Under the pieces are notes generated by a model. The model saw nothing but the letters and a program-made list of their open reading frames with translations, had not been told where the DNA came from and did no database searches. This document shows, piece by piece, positions 1-7,741 of a DNA stretch of 52,284 nt. The stretch spans positions 1 through 52,284 of the forward strand of contig CAMDUB010000013.1 in NCBI GenBank assembly GCA_945878575.1, in the 5' to 3' direction. This stretch comes from Phycisphaera mikurensis NBRC 102666 (GTDB lineage Bacteria > Planctomycetota > Phycisphaerae > Phycisphaerales > SM1A02). A program made the translations under genes and the position numbers. Position 1 is the stretch's first letter. Each line of letters opens with the position of its first letter.

Positions 1-722
1 TTGCGGAAGATGCAGCGTGTGAAGGTGCTAGTCACGGCGTTCGTGTCGAATGCACCACCGTAACTACCGCCGTTGTTGTCATTGAATTGGCAGTCGGCAA
101 ACGTTGCTTGCGCATTGAAGATGTATCCCGCACCACCACCGAAGGTGCATCGGTGCGAAGTAAAGATGCAATTGCGAACAGTGGGTGCACCACTCGAGAC
201 AATCAATATGCCGCCACCCTTGTCTTGATTGCTCGCAGTGGCGCCGTTCGCGTAGCCCGCGCGCACCGTGAAGCCGTCGAGAATGGCCGTGACCGCTGCG
301 CCGCTACCAAGAACAACGTGGTAACTGTTTTCTGTGAAGTTGGTGGTGGCGGTGTCGTTACCAAGAAGATCGCCAGACAGAATGGTGAGGTTAGTCGTCC
401 AATCACGCTGCGTTAGTGTTGACTCGGTGCCCGCAAATCCGCCGTAGATGGCCACTCCGGACTTCATCGTAAAAGTCGCGGTGCGCACGCCGGTGGTGGA
501 TGGACGGTAGGTACCAGCCTTCACCCAAATCTCGTCGCCGGAGACTGCTGCTGCCAACGCGGTTTGCAAACTCGATGGCCCGGCATAAGCATCGGCCCAA
601 CTTGCCCCTGTGCCCGCGCCGGTGGCCAATGAGGCGTCCACATAGCGAGTGGCGGCGACTGCCTGAAGCGAGACTGCCAAGAGTGCGAGCGAGGAGAGAG
701 CGGAGAGTGAGCGGATCTTCAT
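1..722 (-). CDS. Exported parallel beta-helix (polymorphic-outer-membrane-like) protein, 3' part cut by window edge
   Basis: An open frame runs leftwards from an ATG at 722 to the window edge without a stop, giving 240 visible residues. The N-terminus MKIRSLSALSSLALLAVSLQ is a clear signal peptide ending near AVAA. The next part (ATRYVDASLATGAGASWADAY...LQTALAAAVSGDEIWVKAGTY) is the classic opening of planctomycete right-handed beta-helix proteins, followed by AIYGGFAGTE and repeated short G/N-rich rungs (DGFTVRAGYANG, GGGILIVSS, PTVRNCIF). Family knowledge: such proteins are secreted or cell-surface and often carry a C-terminal anchor, which here would lie outside the window. The ligand or substrate is unknown. 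No catalytic motif is visible. The family is fairly certain; the function is not. Confidence 0.8.
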   Translation of the reverse strand, partial: MKIRSLSALSSLALLAVSLQAVAATRYVDASLATGAGTGASWADAYAGPSSLQTALAAAVSGDEIWVKAGTYRPSTTGVRTATFTMKSGVAIYGGFAGTESTLTQRDWTTNLTILSGDLLGNDTATTNFTENSYHVVLGSGAAVTAILDGFTVRAGYANGATASNQDKGGGILIVSSGAPTVRNCIFTSHRCTFGGGAGYIFNAQATFADCQFNDNNGGSYGGAFDTNAVTSTFTRCIFR

Positions 723-915
723 AAGGTGAACTGGGTGCTTGGGGTGCATGGCGCGGAGCGACTGCCCGGTGAACAACGCGCCGGGTGGTGCAAAGGTAGC
801 CCCAACTTGCACGAACGCCGAACGAAATTCTTGAGAACTCGGTCGGCGCGCGGCTTCGACAGCAATTGTCGTTCTGATTGTCTCTCAGAGGGCTTCGCGA
901 CCGTCCGAGAAGGAG

Positions 916-990
916 TGACCCCAAGGGGATTTGAACCCCTGTTACCTCCGTGAAAGGGAGGTGTCCTAGACCGGGCTAGACGATGGGGCC
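916..990 (-). tRNA. tRNA-Glu (anticodon TTC)
   Basis: On the minus strand this 75-base sequence folds as a cloverleaf: acceptor GGCCCCA pairs with TGGGGTC (one G-U pair), the anticodon stem CCTCC/GGAGG closes loop CTTTCAC with anticodon TTC, and the T arm is AGGGGTTCAAATCCCCT. The discriminator base is A. CCA is not encoded. It lies 127 bases downstream of a near-identical tRNA-Glu(CTC) and is probably co-transcribed with it. Confidence 0.95.
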
Positions 991-1117
991 AGGAAAGTAA
1001 CTGGCTCAGTCAGGCAGCAATCCAATCGGCTTGATGGCTCGACCGTACGTTTCTGCGTACACGGCGAACTGTTGTTGGTGATTCCGAAGCCCAAATACAC
1101 GGCTCCGGCAGTAAGAG

Positions 1118-1192
1118 TGACCCCAAGGGGATTTGAACCCCTGTCCCGTCCGTGAGAAGGACGTGTCCTAGACCGGGCTAGACGATGGGGCC
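1118..1192 (-). tRNA. tRNA-Glu (anticodon CTC)
   Basis: 75 bases on the minus strand. Acceptor, D arm and T arm are the same as in the tRNA-Glu at 916-990; only the anticodon arm and adjoining variable bases differ (stem CGTCC/GGACG, loop TTCTCAC, anticodon CTC). Discriminator A, no encoded CCA. It reads GAG codons. The two genes look like a tandem duplication in which the anticodon arm has diverged. Confidence 0.95.
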
Positions 1193-1231
1193 GGTTTCCG
1201 AGCGGCAGAGTATACCGCCGATGCACCTTCA

Positions 1232-1891
1232 ATGCACGTCATTTGCCCACTGGAATTTGAGCGATCCCAACTCGCCCACGCCGCCAAAGCGCGCGGGTGG
1301 GTCCTCTATTGCTGCGGCCCAGGGCGCGCTGGCATCGAACGCTGGGCTGCCTCGGTGCGCCTCCCAACCGGTACGCAGGTGGTGCTGGCTGGCGTGGCGG
1401 GTGGACTGAGGCCCACGGCCGTCCCTGGAACAGCGGTGGTGCCGTCGATCATTGTGGATGAGCATGGCCGCGAGTGGCCCGTGCCGGCGCGGATGGGCTC
1501 TGGCGAGGTTGGCGCCCTGCCCCGGCGCGCGGTTCGTTGCCTGTCCGCCGAACACGTCCTACAGACCCCGGCCGCCAAACGGGTCGCCGCAGAACGGTTT
1601 GACGCTGACTTGGTGGACATGGAGTCTGCCGCATTCGCCCACGTAGCAGAGGCCGCGGGATGGCATTGGCGGGTGATTCGCGGCATCAGTGACGGATACA
1701 ACGAAACGCTTCCTGACGGCGTCGAACAGTGGACCGCGCCGAACGGGCAAACCCGTATCGGCGCCGTCCTTGGATCCCTCGCCCGGCGGCCCATGCGCTT
1801 GCCAACGCTCGTGCCGCAATTGCTGGCGCTGGCTCGTCGATCGGGCGCGGCCATGCAAGCGGTTGAACACGCGCTCACCGAACGCCACTGA
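1232..1891 (+). CDS. Phosphorylase-superfamily nucleosidase (MTA/SAH nucleosidase or HpnG-like)
   Basis: A 219-residue protein of the PNP/UDP phosphorylase fold. It shows the glycine-rich loop CCGPGRAGIERWA near residues 27-39, VVLAGVAGGLRP around 50-61, and the signature DLVDMESAAFAHVAEAAGWHWRVIRGISDGY around 127-157. In the family, the ME pair contacts ribose and the Asp of ISD is the catalytic acid acting on the purine base. Likely reactions are removal of the base from a nucleoside such as methylthioadenosine, S-adenosylhomocysteine or futalosine, or the hopanoid-linked HpnG step; the sequence does not decide. No hopanoid or menaquinone genes are nearby. It ends 51 bases before nadD on the same strand, so the two may share a transcript. 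Confidence 0.8.
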   Translation: MHVICPLEFERSQLAHAAKARGWVLYCCGPGRAGIERWAASVRLPTGTQVVLAGVAGGLRPTAVPGTAVVPSIIVDEHGREWPVPARMGSGEVGALPRRAVRCLSAEHVLQTPAAKRVAAERFDADLVDMESAAFAHVAEAAGWHWRVIRGISDGYNETLPDGVEQWTAPNGQTRIGAVLGSLARRPMRLPTLVPQLLALARRSGAAMQAVEHALTERH

Positions 1892-1942
1892 CTGCAACGG
1901 CGAGCGCGGGCGGACGGAATCGGATTCAATGCGCGGTTCCCC

Positions 1943-2629
1943 ATGAACGACCAGACCACTGAACACGTCGATGCGCCGGCCATCACCAATGCTGAACGCC
2001 CCATTGTCATCTTTGGCGGCACCTTCGATCCACCACATCGACGCCATGTAGAGCTTGCCCAGGGCGTTGATGCGCTGCTCAAGGCGAAGCAGATGCTGGT
2101 GATCCCGGCGTGGCAGAATCCCCAGCGTGAAACTGGACCAGTGGCAAGCTCCGCCGATCGACTGGCGATGTGCACACTTGCCTTCGACACCATGGCCGAC
2201 ACGGTGGTACTGCCGATTGAAACCTCGCGCGCAGCGCCCAGTTTCACCATTGACACGGTGCGCGCCGTGCACGAAATGCAGGAAGCAGGCGCGATTATGA
2301 AAGGTCCGCTTCGCCTGGTGGTTGGCAGCGATCAAGCAATCAATTTCCGATCATGGAAAGACTGGGCCGACCTCACTTCGTTGGCAACTCCGGTAGTGGT
2401 GTTACGCCCGCCGCACACACGCGCTGATTGGCCAGCACTGCTCGCCGAGCAGATGGACGAGGCATGGGCCGCGCGTTGGCTGTCATGGACACTTCCGATT
2501 GAACCAGTGAATGCGTCGAGTACTGAGGTGCGTCGCCGCATCGCAGCGGGCGAGTCCACTGAAGATCTGCTGATACCGGCCGTTGCGAATTACATTCAGT
2601 CGTCGGGCTTGTACGCGCCGCCACGCTGA
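1943..2629 (+). CDS. nadD: Nicotinate-nucleotide adenylyltransferase
   Basis: 228 residues of the nucleotidyltransferase fold. The N-terminal motif IFGGTFDPPHRRHVELAQG (about residues 22-40) is the ATP-binding HxGH region, here H-R-R-H rather than the usual H-x-G-H. The C-terminal motif NASSTEVRRRI is the family's SSTxIR phosphate-binding site, and VVGSDQAINFRSWKDW is the usual substrate-site segment. The enzyme joins nicotinate mononucleotide to ATP to make deamido-NAD in the cytoplasm, a required step of NAD synthesis. Length is normal for the family. About 20 poorly conserved residues precede the first strand; an in-frame start further in cannot be excluded. It converges with the unknown gene at 2693-3658. 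Confidence 0.9.
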   Translation: MNDQTTEHVDAPAITNAERPIVIFGGTFDPPHRRHVELAQGVDALLKAKQMLVIPAWQNPQRETGPVASSADRLAMCTLAFDTMADTVVLPIETSRAAPSFTIDTVRAVHEMQEAGAIMKGPLRLVVGSDQAINFRSWKDWADLTSLATPVVVLRPPHTRADWPALLAEQMDEAWAARWLSWTLPIEPVNASSTEVRRRIAAGESTEDLLIPAVANYIQSSGLYAPPR

Positions 2630-2692
2630 TAAACGGCCGGCACGGGTATGACCCGCGAGCACCCGTTGCCCGCTTAGGCGAAGCGCTCAATA

Positions 2693-3658
2693 TCACGCTG
2701 GTTCAATGCGGAATTCGTGCACTTCGCTGCGGGCCGGGCGCGGCGGAAGCGATGCCAGCGAATCTGGTCGCTCGTCGAAGGCGACGCGGTCGACCGCGTA
2801 CCACTGCCCGTTGAAGCGCCACTCGTCTTGCAACTCCATGCGAGATTCCAACATGCGCTGCAGCTCACCCATACTGGAAGCGGACGCCCACGCAAGCGCA
2901 TAGCCCGCGCGCGGCGAGTCATCGTCGGCACTTTCAACAATCGCTACGGCATGCCAGAGTGTGCGCCCAAGACGGCGTCCGCCCTCGTCAAGATTCTCAT
3001 CAAGATCAACGTCCAGTTCAAGACCCCACGCTTCACGGAGCTGAAAGAGGATCTCATCGATGTCCGGGCACTCTTCGCTATCAAGCACAAGAATCTCGCG
3101 CACATTCAGCGGCGGTTCGGGGCGCTCGTCAACTTCTGGCGGCCACGTGTGAGCCACTTCTTCAAGCCCATGCCGCGCCATCAGCTGTTCGATGTCCTCT
3201 TTCATATCCGGCGCAACCTGTACATCAACGCCCTTCCAACTATCAACGAAGACTTCCATGTACGGCTCGTCTGCTTGGGCGCCCGCACCGATTGATCCGT
3301 CCTCCAAGATCACTTGGCGATACTCACGCCAGTCTTCCAGGAATTCATCCAACTGCATGGGCTCGCGCGCGCTGAAGATATCCATGGTGCGGAACGCATC
3401 CTTGGAACCAACTTCCACCAGCGGAAAGATCTCGCCCGGAAGAATTTGGAACAAGTCGTCAAGCAGCGCAGAAACCTTCTCAAAGCTAGTCACCGCGTAG
3501 AAGCGGTAGACGTCAGGAGCGTTGTCATCCCCCTCTACAAACTCAATCGTGTAGCCCTCGCTGGGCGCCGGCAAGTCGATCGGCTCAAGGCCCAGCGGCA
3601 GCTGGAACCGGCCAATGCGGTGACGTTCAATATCGGTGCGCAGCGTGAATGATCGCAT
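2693..3658 (-). CDS. Conserved acidic protein of unknown function
   Basis: I do not recognise a characterised family. An ATG at 3658 gives 321 residues beginning MRSFTLRTDIERHRIGRFQ; a longer form from 3697 adds 13 residues that look non-coding. The protein is acidic and soluble, with no signal peptide or membrane segment. There are two halves: an N-terminal alpha/beta region (YTIEFVEGDDNAPDVYRFYAVTSFEKVSALLDDLFQILPGE) and a C-terminal part with DEWRFNGQWYAVDRVAFDERP near the end. The gene lies 52 bases downstream of livF on the same strand and could be read through from the liv operon, but nothing in it suggests a transport role. Confidence 0.6.
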   Translation of the reverse strand: MRSFTLRTDIERHRIGRFQLPLGLEPIDLPAPSEGYTIEFVEGDDNAPDVYRFYAVTSFEKVSALLDDLFQILPGEIFPLVEVGSKDAFRTMDIFSAREPMQLDEFLEDWREYRQVILEDGSIGAGAQADEPYMEVFVDSWKGVDVQVAPDMKEDIEQLMARHGLEEVAHTWPPEVDERPEPPLNVREILVLDSEECPDIDEILFQLREAWGLELDVDLDENLDEGGRRLGRTLWHAVAIVESADDDSPRAGYALAWASASSMGELQRMLESRMELQDEWRFNGQWYAVDRVAFDERPDSLASLPPRPARSEVHEFRIEPA

Positions 3659-3710
3659 GAGGACCACGCAGTGTAGGTACCAGCGCCACTGGCGCAAAGC
3701 AGCACAGTTG

Positions 3711-4475
3711 TCAGCCTAAGTATGCCTCGCGCACGCGCGGATCACGCAGCAAGTCTTGCCCGGAGCCAGTCAGCACCACATTGCCTGTTTCCAAGACATA
3801 AGCGCGGTCGCTCATGCGTAGCGCGGCATTTGCATTCTGCTCAACAAGCAGAATGGTCATTCCCTGAGCATTGAGAACATTCTTGACGGTGTCGAAAATC
3901 TTCGCAACCAAGATCGGCGCAATGCCCATGGAAGGCTCGTCCATCATGAGCATCTTGGGGCGACTCATTAGCGCGCGACCAATGGCAAGCATCTGCTGCT
4001 CTCCACCGGAGAGCGTTCCGCCCTGCTGAAGCGCGCGATCCTTCAGGATGGGAAACATTTCAAAGATGCGCTGCAAGTCTGACTCAATGCCATCCTTGTC
4101 GGAGCGAATGAATGCACCCATCTCCAAATTCTCGCGCACGGTCAGACGCGGGAAGATGCGGCGCCCTTCCGGCACCTGCACGAGACCTTGGCGTACCACT
4201 TGCTCTGGTGGCAACGTCGCAATGCTGGCCCCATCAAACTCAATACTTCCCGACGATCGATTGATGCGAGAGACGCACATCAGCGTGGTGGACTTGCCCG
4301 CACCGTTCGCGCCAATGATCGAAACGATCTCGCCCGCAAATACTTCAATGTCTATTCCGTGCAGAACCTGCGCTTGGCCGTAGGAACACTTCAGCCCGTG
4401 TACGCGCAAGAGTGGTGTGCGCTGACCATTGGATGATGGCGCAGGGGAACTGGACGGAGAGACGGAGCTAGTCAA
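3711..4475 (-). CDS. livF: Branched-chain amino-acid ABC importer, ATPase subunit LivF
   Basis: ABC ATPase of the LivF type: Walker A GANGAGKST, Q-loop region VPEGRRIFPRLTV, signature LSGGEQQ, Walker B MLMMDEP, and H-loop EQN in ILLVEQNANAAL, which is the LivF form rather than the usual EH. It energises import of leucine, isoleucine, valine or related substrates with LivG. I chose the TTG at 4475: it overlaps the livG stop as TTGA and has a GAGG Shine-Dalgarno seven bases upstream, giving 254 residues, the usual family size. An upstream TTG at 4511 would add 12 residues inside livG and has no good ribosome site. Last gene of the liv operon. Confidence 0.9.
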   Translation of the reverse strand: MTSSVSPSSSPAPSSNGQRTPLLRVHGLKCSYGQAQVLHGIDIEVFAGEIVSIIGANGAGKSTTLMCVSRINRSSGSIEFDGASIATLPPEQVVRQGLVQVPEGRRIFPRLTVRENLEMGAFIRSDKDGIESDLQRIFEMFPILKDRALQQGGTLSGGEQQMLAIGRALMSRPKMLMMDEPSMGIAPILVAKIFDTVKNVLNAQGMTILLVEQNANAALRMSDRAYVLETGNVVLTGSGQDLLRDPRVREAYLG

Positions 4476-5518
4476 TGAACCACCTCTGTTCCAAGGTAGG
4501 CGGCAATGCAAACCGGATTAGTTCGAATCTCCTCCGGGGTGCCCTCGGCAATCTTCTTGCCATGCTGCAGTACCACGATGCGATCGGAAATTCCCATCAC
4601 CACCTTCATGTCGTGCTCAATGAGCACAACGGTCACGCCGCGGTCACGAATGCGGCGAATCAGGCGCATCAGGTCGGCACTCTCGGCCGGGTTCATGCCG
4701 GCAGCGGGTTCATCAAGCAAGATCAACTTTGGCTCAGTGGCAAGCGCGCGTGCGATTTCCAAACGGCGCTGGTGCCCGTAGGGAAGGCTGCTCGCAAGGC
4801 TTCCGGCGGCGTCGGCAAGTTCTACAAACTTCAAGAACTCAAATGCACGAACGCGCATGGCGGCTTGCTCCCGCCAGAATCGCGGCGTTCGCAACAGGCA
4901 TGCCCAGTATCCGCAAGTGCAGTGCTGATCCATGCCCACCAGGACATTCTCAACCAAGTTCATTTCGGCGAAGAGTCGAATGTTCTGAAATGTGCGCGCA
5001 ATCCCTGCACGCGAAACCAGGTCAGGCGTCCGGCGCTGCGAATGCCAGATGGCTCCGTAGCCGAGCCGACCAAGAATAAATGCAAGCACCGCGATACCCC
5101 ACGTTGACCAGAATCCGGCGGCCCGCATCGTGGTGACCAGCGTTGCCATGGCCTCGCCCCACGGGAACGGTTGTGCGTAGACGTATTTCTCGACAATGGC
5201 GCCCTGCCACAGATCGGTTGCGTTGTAGGCGAATACCGCCACCACGGCGGTTGCCAGCCCAATGCCGATGGCCCGGTAAGACGTCCTGCGACTCCACTCC
5301 CGACGAATCTCTTTACCGTCGAAGAGAATCTGGCCTTCGGTCGCCTCATAGATTCCAGTGATGGCGTTAAAGAGCGTGGTCTTGCCCGCACCGTTCGGGC
5401 CAATCACTGCAAAGATCTCGCCACCGTGCACGGACATGCTGACTCGCTCATTGGCAACCAACCCGCCGAAGCGCATGGTGACATCGCGCACTTCAAGAAT
5501 GGTGGTGGTCATGGTCAT
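4472..5518 (-). CDS. livG: Branched-chain amino-acid ABC importer, ATPase subunit LivG with an inserted membrane segment
   Basis: 348 residues, about 90 more than a normal LivG. Core motifs are intact: Walker A GPNGAGKTT (residues 40-48), Q-loop RTFQNIRLF (175-183), LivG-type signature LPYGHQRRLEIARAL (245-259), Walker B LILLDEPAAGMNP (265-277) and H-loop EHDM (301-304). Between the first beta-sheet lobe (FDGKEI, 66-71) and the Q-loop region (RTPDLVSRAGIARTFQ, 163-178) sits an extra stretch with two hydrophobic segments, about 83-100 and 136-158, separated by a polar loop. The frame is open and the motifs match on both sides, so it reads as a true insertion and not a frameshift. The ATG overlaps the livM stop (ATGA). 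It should pair with LivF. Confidence 0.92.
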   Translation of the reverse strand: MTMTTTILEVRDVTMRFGGLVANERVSMSVHGGEIFAVIGPNGAGKTTLFNAITGIYEATEGQILFDGKEIRREWSRRTSYRAIGIGLATAVVAVFAYNATDLWQGAIVEKYVYAQPFPWGEAMATLVTTMRAAGFWSTWGIAVLAFILGRLGYGAIWHSQRRTPDLVSRAGIARTFQNIRLFAEMNLVENVLVGMDQHCTCGYWACLLRTPRFWREQAAMRVRAFEFLKFVELADAAGSLASSLPYGHQRRLEIARALATEPKLILLDEPAAGMNPAESADLMRLIRRIRDRGVTVVLIEHDMKVVMGISDRIVVLQHGKKIAEGTPEEIRTNPVCIAAYLGTEVVH

Positions 5519-6690
5519 GGCCGCAGCTCCTTGGCGGCAACCGAGGAAGCGCCACCGCCGGTGATCCCGCCAGTTACACCGCCAGTTACACCACCAGTGC
5601 CTTCATCGCCATCCGGTGCATCTTCCTTCGCGCCGCGCGCTGGCAAAATGCCCTCCGGACGGAAGATCATCATCAGTACCAGTGCCAACCCAAAGACCAA
5701 GAACTTCCAGTTGGTGGGGCTGATCAGCACATTCTGTGCCCATGTCTTCACAAAGAGGAACGCCCACTGCAATCCATGCGCTTCAGCGAGCGCTGCAGGT
5801 GGAGCAGCATCCGATCCCCCCATCAGTTCAGTAAGTTTCACCAGCACGATCGAGTTCATGCCAACCATCACCAGCGCGCCGAGGAGAACGCCACGGACGC
5901 TGCCAATGCCGCCGACAATCACAATGCATAGGGCAAGGATGGAAATCTGAAAGTCATAATTGCCAGGCTCGCCGGAACTGGAAAGCCGACTGGCGGTCAA
6001 CGCACCGGCAAGCGCTGCGAGTGACGCACATGTGGCGAAGGCCAGCATCTTGGCGTGATCGGGACGAATGCCCATGGCTCGGCTCGCCAATTCATCCTCG
6101 CGGATGGAGATCCAACCGCGTCCGATGCGGCTGCGTTCCAGACTGCGCGCGCCGACAGCGACTAATAGAGCAATGGCCATGAAGAGCCAATACTGACCAC
6201 TCCCGCCGAGTTCATGACCGAACAGCGTTGGTGGCGGCAGCGGATTGATGCCCTGGGTTCCCTTGGTAATGGAATCCATGTTCACCAAGACGTCTTTGAC
6301 AATCTCGCCGAAGCCAAGCGTCACGATCGCAAGGTAATCACCGCGCACGCGCAGCGTTGGCGCACCGAGTGCAAATCCCGCGAGCGCGCCCGCGGCCATC
6401 GTCAGGCCAAGCGCGCTCCAGAACCCCAGTTGGAATGGGTAGATCTCACAAGTGGAAATGGCAAACACATACGCGCCGATAGCGGCGAATGCAGCCACAC
6501 CCAAGTTCAAAAGTCCAGTGAATCCAGTCAGGATATTCAGACCCAGACCAAGAATGGCATAGACAAAGACATCAGTCATTGGGTCGCTGATGTGCAGACC
6601 CAGCGGCACAAACTTCTCAATGACGGGAATGCTGGCCACTGCTGCGATCAGCAGCAGATTGATGGTGATTCGCTTGGAAGAAATGGCCAT
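5515..6690 (-). CDS. livM: Branched-chain amino-acid ABC importer, permease LivM
   Basis: Polytopic membrane protein of the LivM family (391 residues from ATG 6690). It contains AILGLGLNILTGFTGLLNLGVAAFAAIGAY and PTLRVRGDYLAIVTLGFGEIV, the conserved LivM segments, and the cytoplasmic coupling-loop sequence IREDELASRAMGIRPDHAKMLAF. About nine hydrophobic segments are visible. The start at 6690 lies four bases after the livH stop; an upstream start at 6723 would add 11 residues inside livH. The C-terminus carries a low-complexity tail rich in Gly and Thr (GGVTGGVTGGITGGG) encoded by a 12-base tandem repeat, beyond the end of the usual family domain. It forms the channel with LivH. Confidence 0.9.
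   Translation of the reverse strand: MAISSKRITINLLLIAAVASIPVIEKFVPLGLHISDPMTDVFVYAILGLGLNILTGFTGLLNLGVAAFAAIGAYVFAISTCEIYPFQLGFWSALGLTMAAGALAGFALGAPTLRVRGDYLAIVTLGFGEIVKDVLVNMDSITKGTQGINPLPPPTLFGHELGGSGQYWLFMAIALLVAVGARSLERSRIGRGWISIREDELASRAMGIRPDHAKMLAFATCASLAALAGALTASRLSSSGEPGNYDFQISILALCIVIVGGIGSVRGVLLGALVMVGMNSIVLVKLTELMGGSDAAPPAALAEAHGLQWAFLFVKTWAQNVLISPTNWKFLVFGLALVLMMIFRPEGILPARGAKEDAPDGDEGTGGVTGGVTGGITGGGASSVAAKELRP
5558..5593 (-). repeat. Three 12-base tandem repeats in the 3' end of livM
   Basis: Three tandem 12-base units (plus-strand reading ccagttacaccg, with the first unit more diverged) encode the Gly-Gly-Val/Ile-Thr repeats of the LivM tail. Unit number could vary by slippage without shifting the frame. 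Confidence 0.7.
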
Positions 6691-6694
6691 CGGG

Positions 6695-7741
6695 TTACAC
6701 CTTCTCCCGAAGCTTTGCACCAAGCAGACCGGATGGTCGGAACACCAAGATCAAGATGAGAATGCCGAACACCACCGTGTTGGTCCAACGGGCTTCAAGA
6801 TAGCCATCACTCATTGAGCGAATCACGCCGATCAAGATTCCGCCTAGGACCGCACCGGGAAGATTTCCAATGCCACCGAGCACCGCGGCGATGAACGCAT
6901 CCATGCCCATTCGATAGCCCATCTGAAAGCTGACCGTTTGGTTGTAGAGGCTGTAGACCACCGTGGCAAATCCACCAAGCGAACCGCCGATGAAGAACGA
7001 TGCGCCAATGACGCGCTCCACATCGATCCCCATGAGCGAAGCACCAGTGGGATTCTGCGCCACAGCCCGCATGGCCTTTCCAAGCTTGGTGAATCGCACT
7101 AAGTAGGTGAGCGCCACCATCAATGGGAGTGTCACGCACAACACCAAGAGGTCAGTGCGCGAGTAGATGACATCGCCGATTTGCGCAGCGGGAGCCGCGG
7201 AAACCAACGCTGGAAATGCCTTTGGCGCAGCGGAGCTTGTTCCATCGGCAAACACATCCATGGGTAAGCCGCCCCAGAAGAGCCCCAGATTCACCAAGAT
7301 GAAACTTGCACCGATGGCACTTACCAACAGACTCAATTTGCTGGCCTTGCGCAGCGGTCGATAGGCAAGACGGTTGATCGACCAATTCAGTGAACCGCAG
7401 AACGCAGCCGTTCCAACCAGCACCAGTACGAGGCCCATGATGCCGCCCGTACCCGCCCACTGGTCAACACCAAGTGCCCCGACGACAGTGAGCGCAAAGT
7501 ATGCGCCCAACATGCACAGGTCGCCGTGCGCAAAGTTGATCAACTCAATGATGCCATACACCATGGTGTAACCAATGGCGATCAGTGCAATGATCATGCC
7601 ATTGGACAGACCGGTGACCAGCTGCTGAGTGAATACCTCTTGCGAAGACAGCAGGCCATCACGGGCAAAACCACTCACCGCGTCGACGCGTGAAAGCGCA
7701 CACGCTGCCAGAAATTCTGCTGCAGCAACCGTTTGCTGCAT
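6695..7741 (-). CDS. livH: Branched-chain amino-acid ABC importer, permease LivH
   Basis: LivH-family permease, 348 residues. Diagnostic segments are LVTGLSNGMIIALIAIGYTMVYGIIELINFAHGDLCMLGAY near residues 42-82, the coupling helix region RAVAQNPTGASLMGIDVERVI, and the C-terminal FGILILILVFRPSGLLGAKLREKV. About eight to nine membrane spans. Compared with typical LivH it has an N-terminal extension of some 40 residues. The ATG at 7741 shares one base with the stop of the binding-protein gene (TGATG); the preceding GTG at 7744 is an alternative. With LivM it forms the membrane channel of the importer. Confidence 0.9.
   Translation of the reverse strand: MQQTVAAAEFLAACALSRVDAVSGFARDGLLSSQEVFTQQLVTGLSNGMIIALIAIGYTMVYGIIELINFAHGDLCMLGAYFALTVVGALGVDQWAGTGGIMGLVLVLVGTAAFCGSLNWSINRLAYRPLRKASKLSLLVSAIGASFILVNLGLFWGGLPMDVFADGTSSAAPKAFPALVSAAPAAQIGDVIYSRTDLLVLCVTLPLMVALTYLVRFTKLGKAMRAVAQNPTGASLMGIDVERVIGASFFIGGSLGGFATVVYSLYNQTVSFQMGYRMGMDAFIAAVLGGIGNLPGAVLGGILIGVIRSMSDGYLEARWTNTVVFGILILILVFRPSGLLGAKLREKV

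Noticed and set aside
2642-2665. Bidirectional terminator between nadD and the unknown gene
   Set aside because: A six-base stem acgggt/acccgt is present but the loop is long and no T-tract follows on either strand.
4960-5403. Frameshift or pseudogene in livG as the source of the extra residues
   Set aside because: The same frame carries intact motifs on both sides of the insertion, and the inserted part is itself a coherent hydrophobic-polar-hydrophobic sequence.
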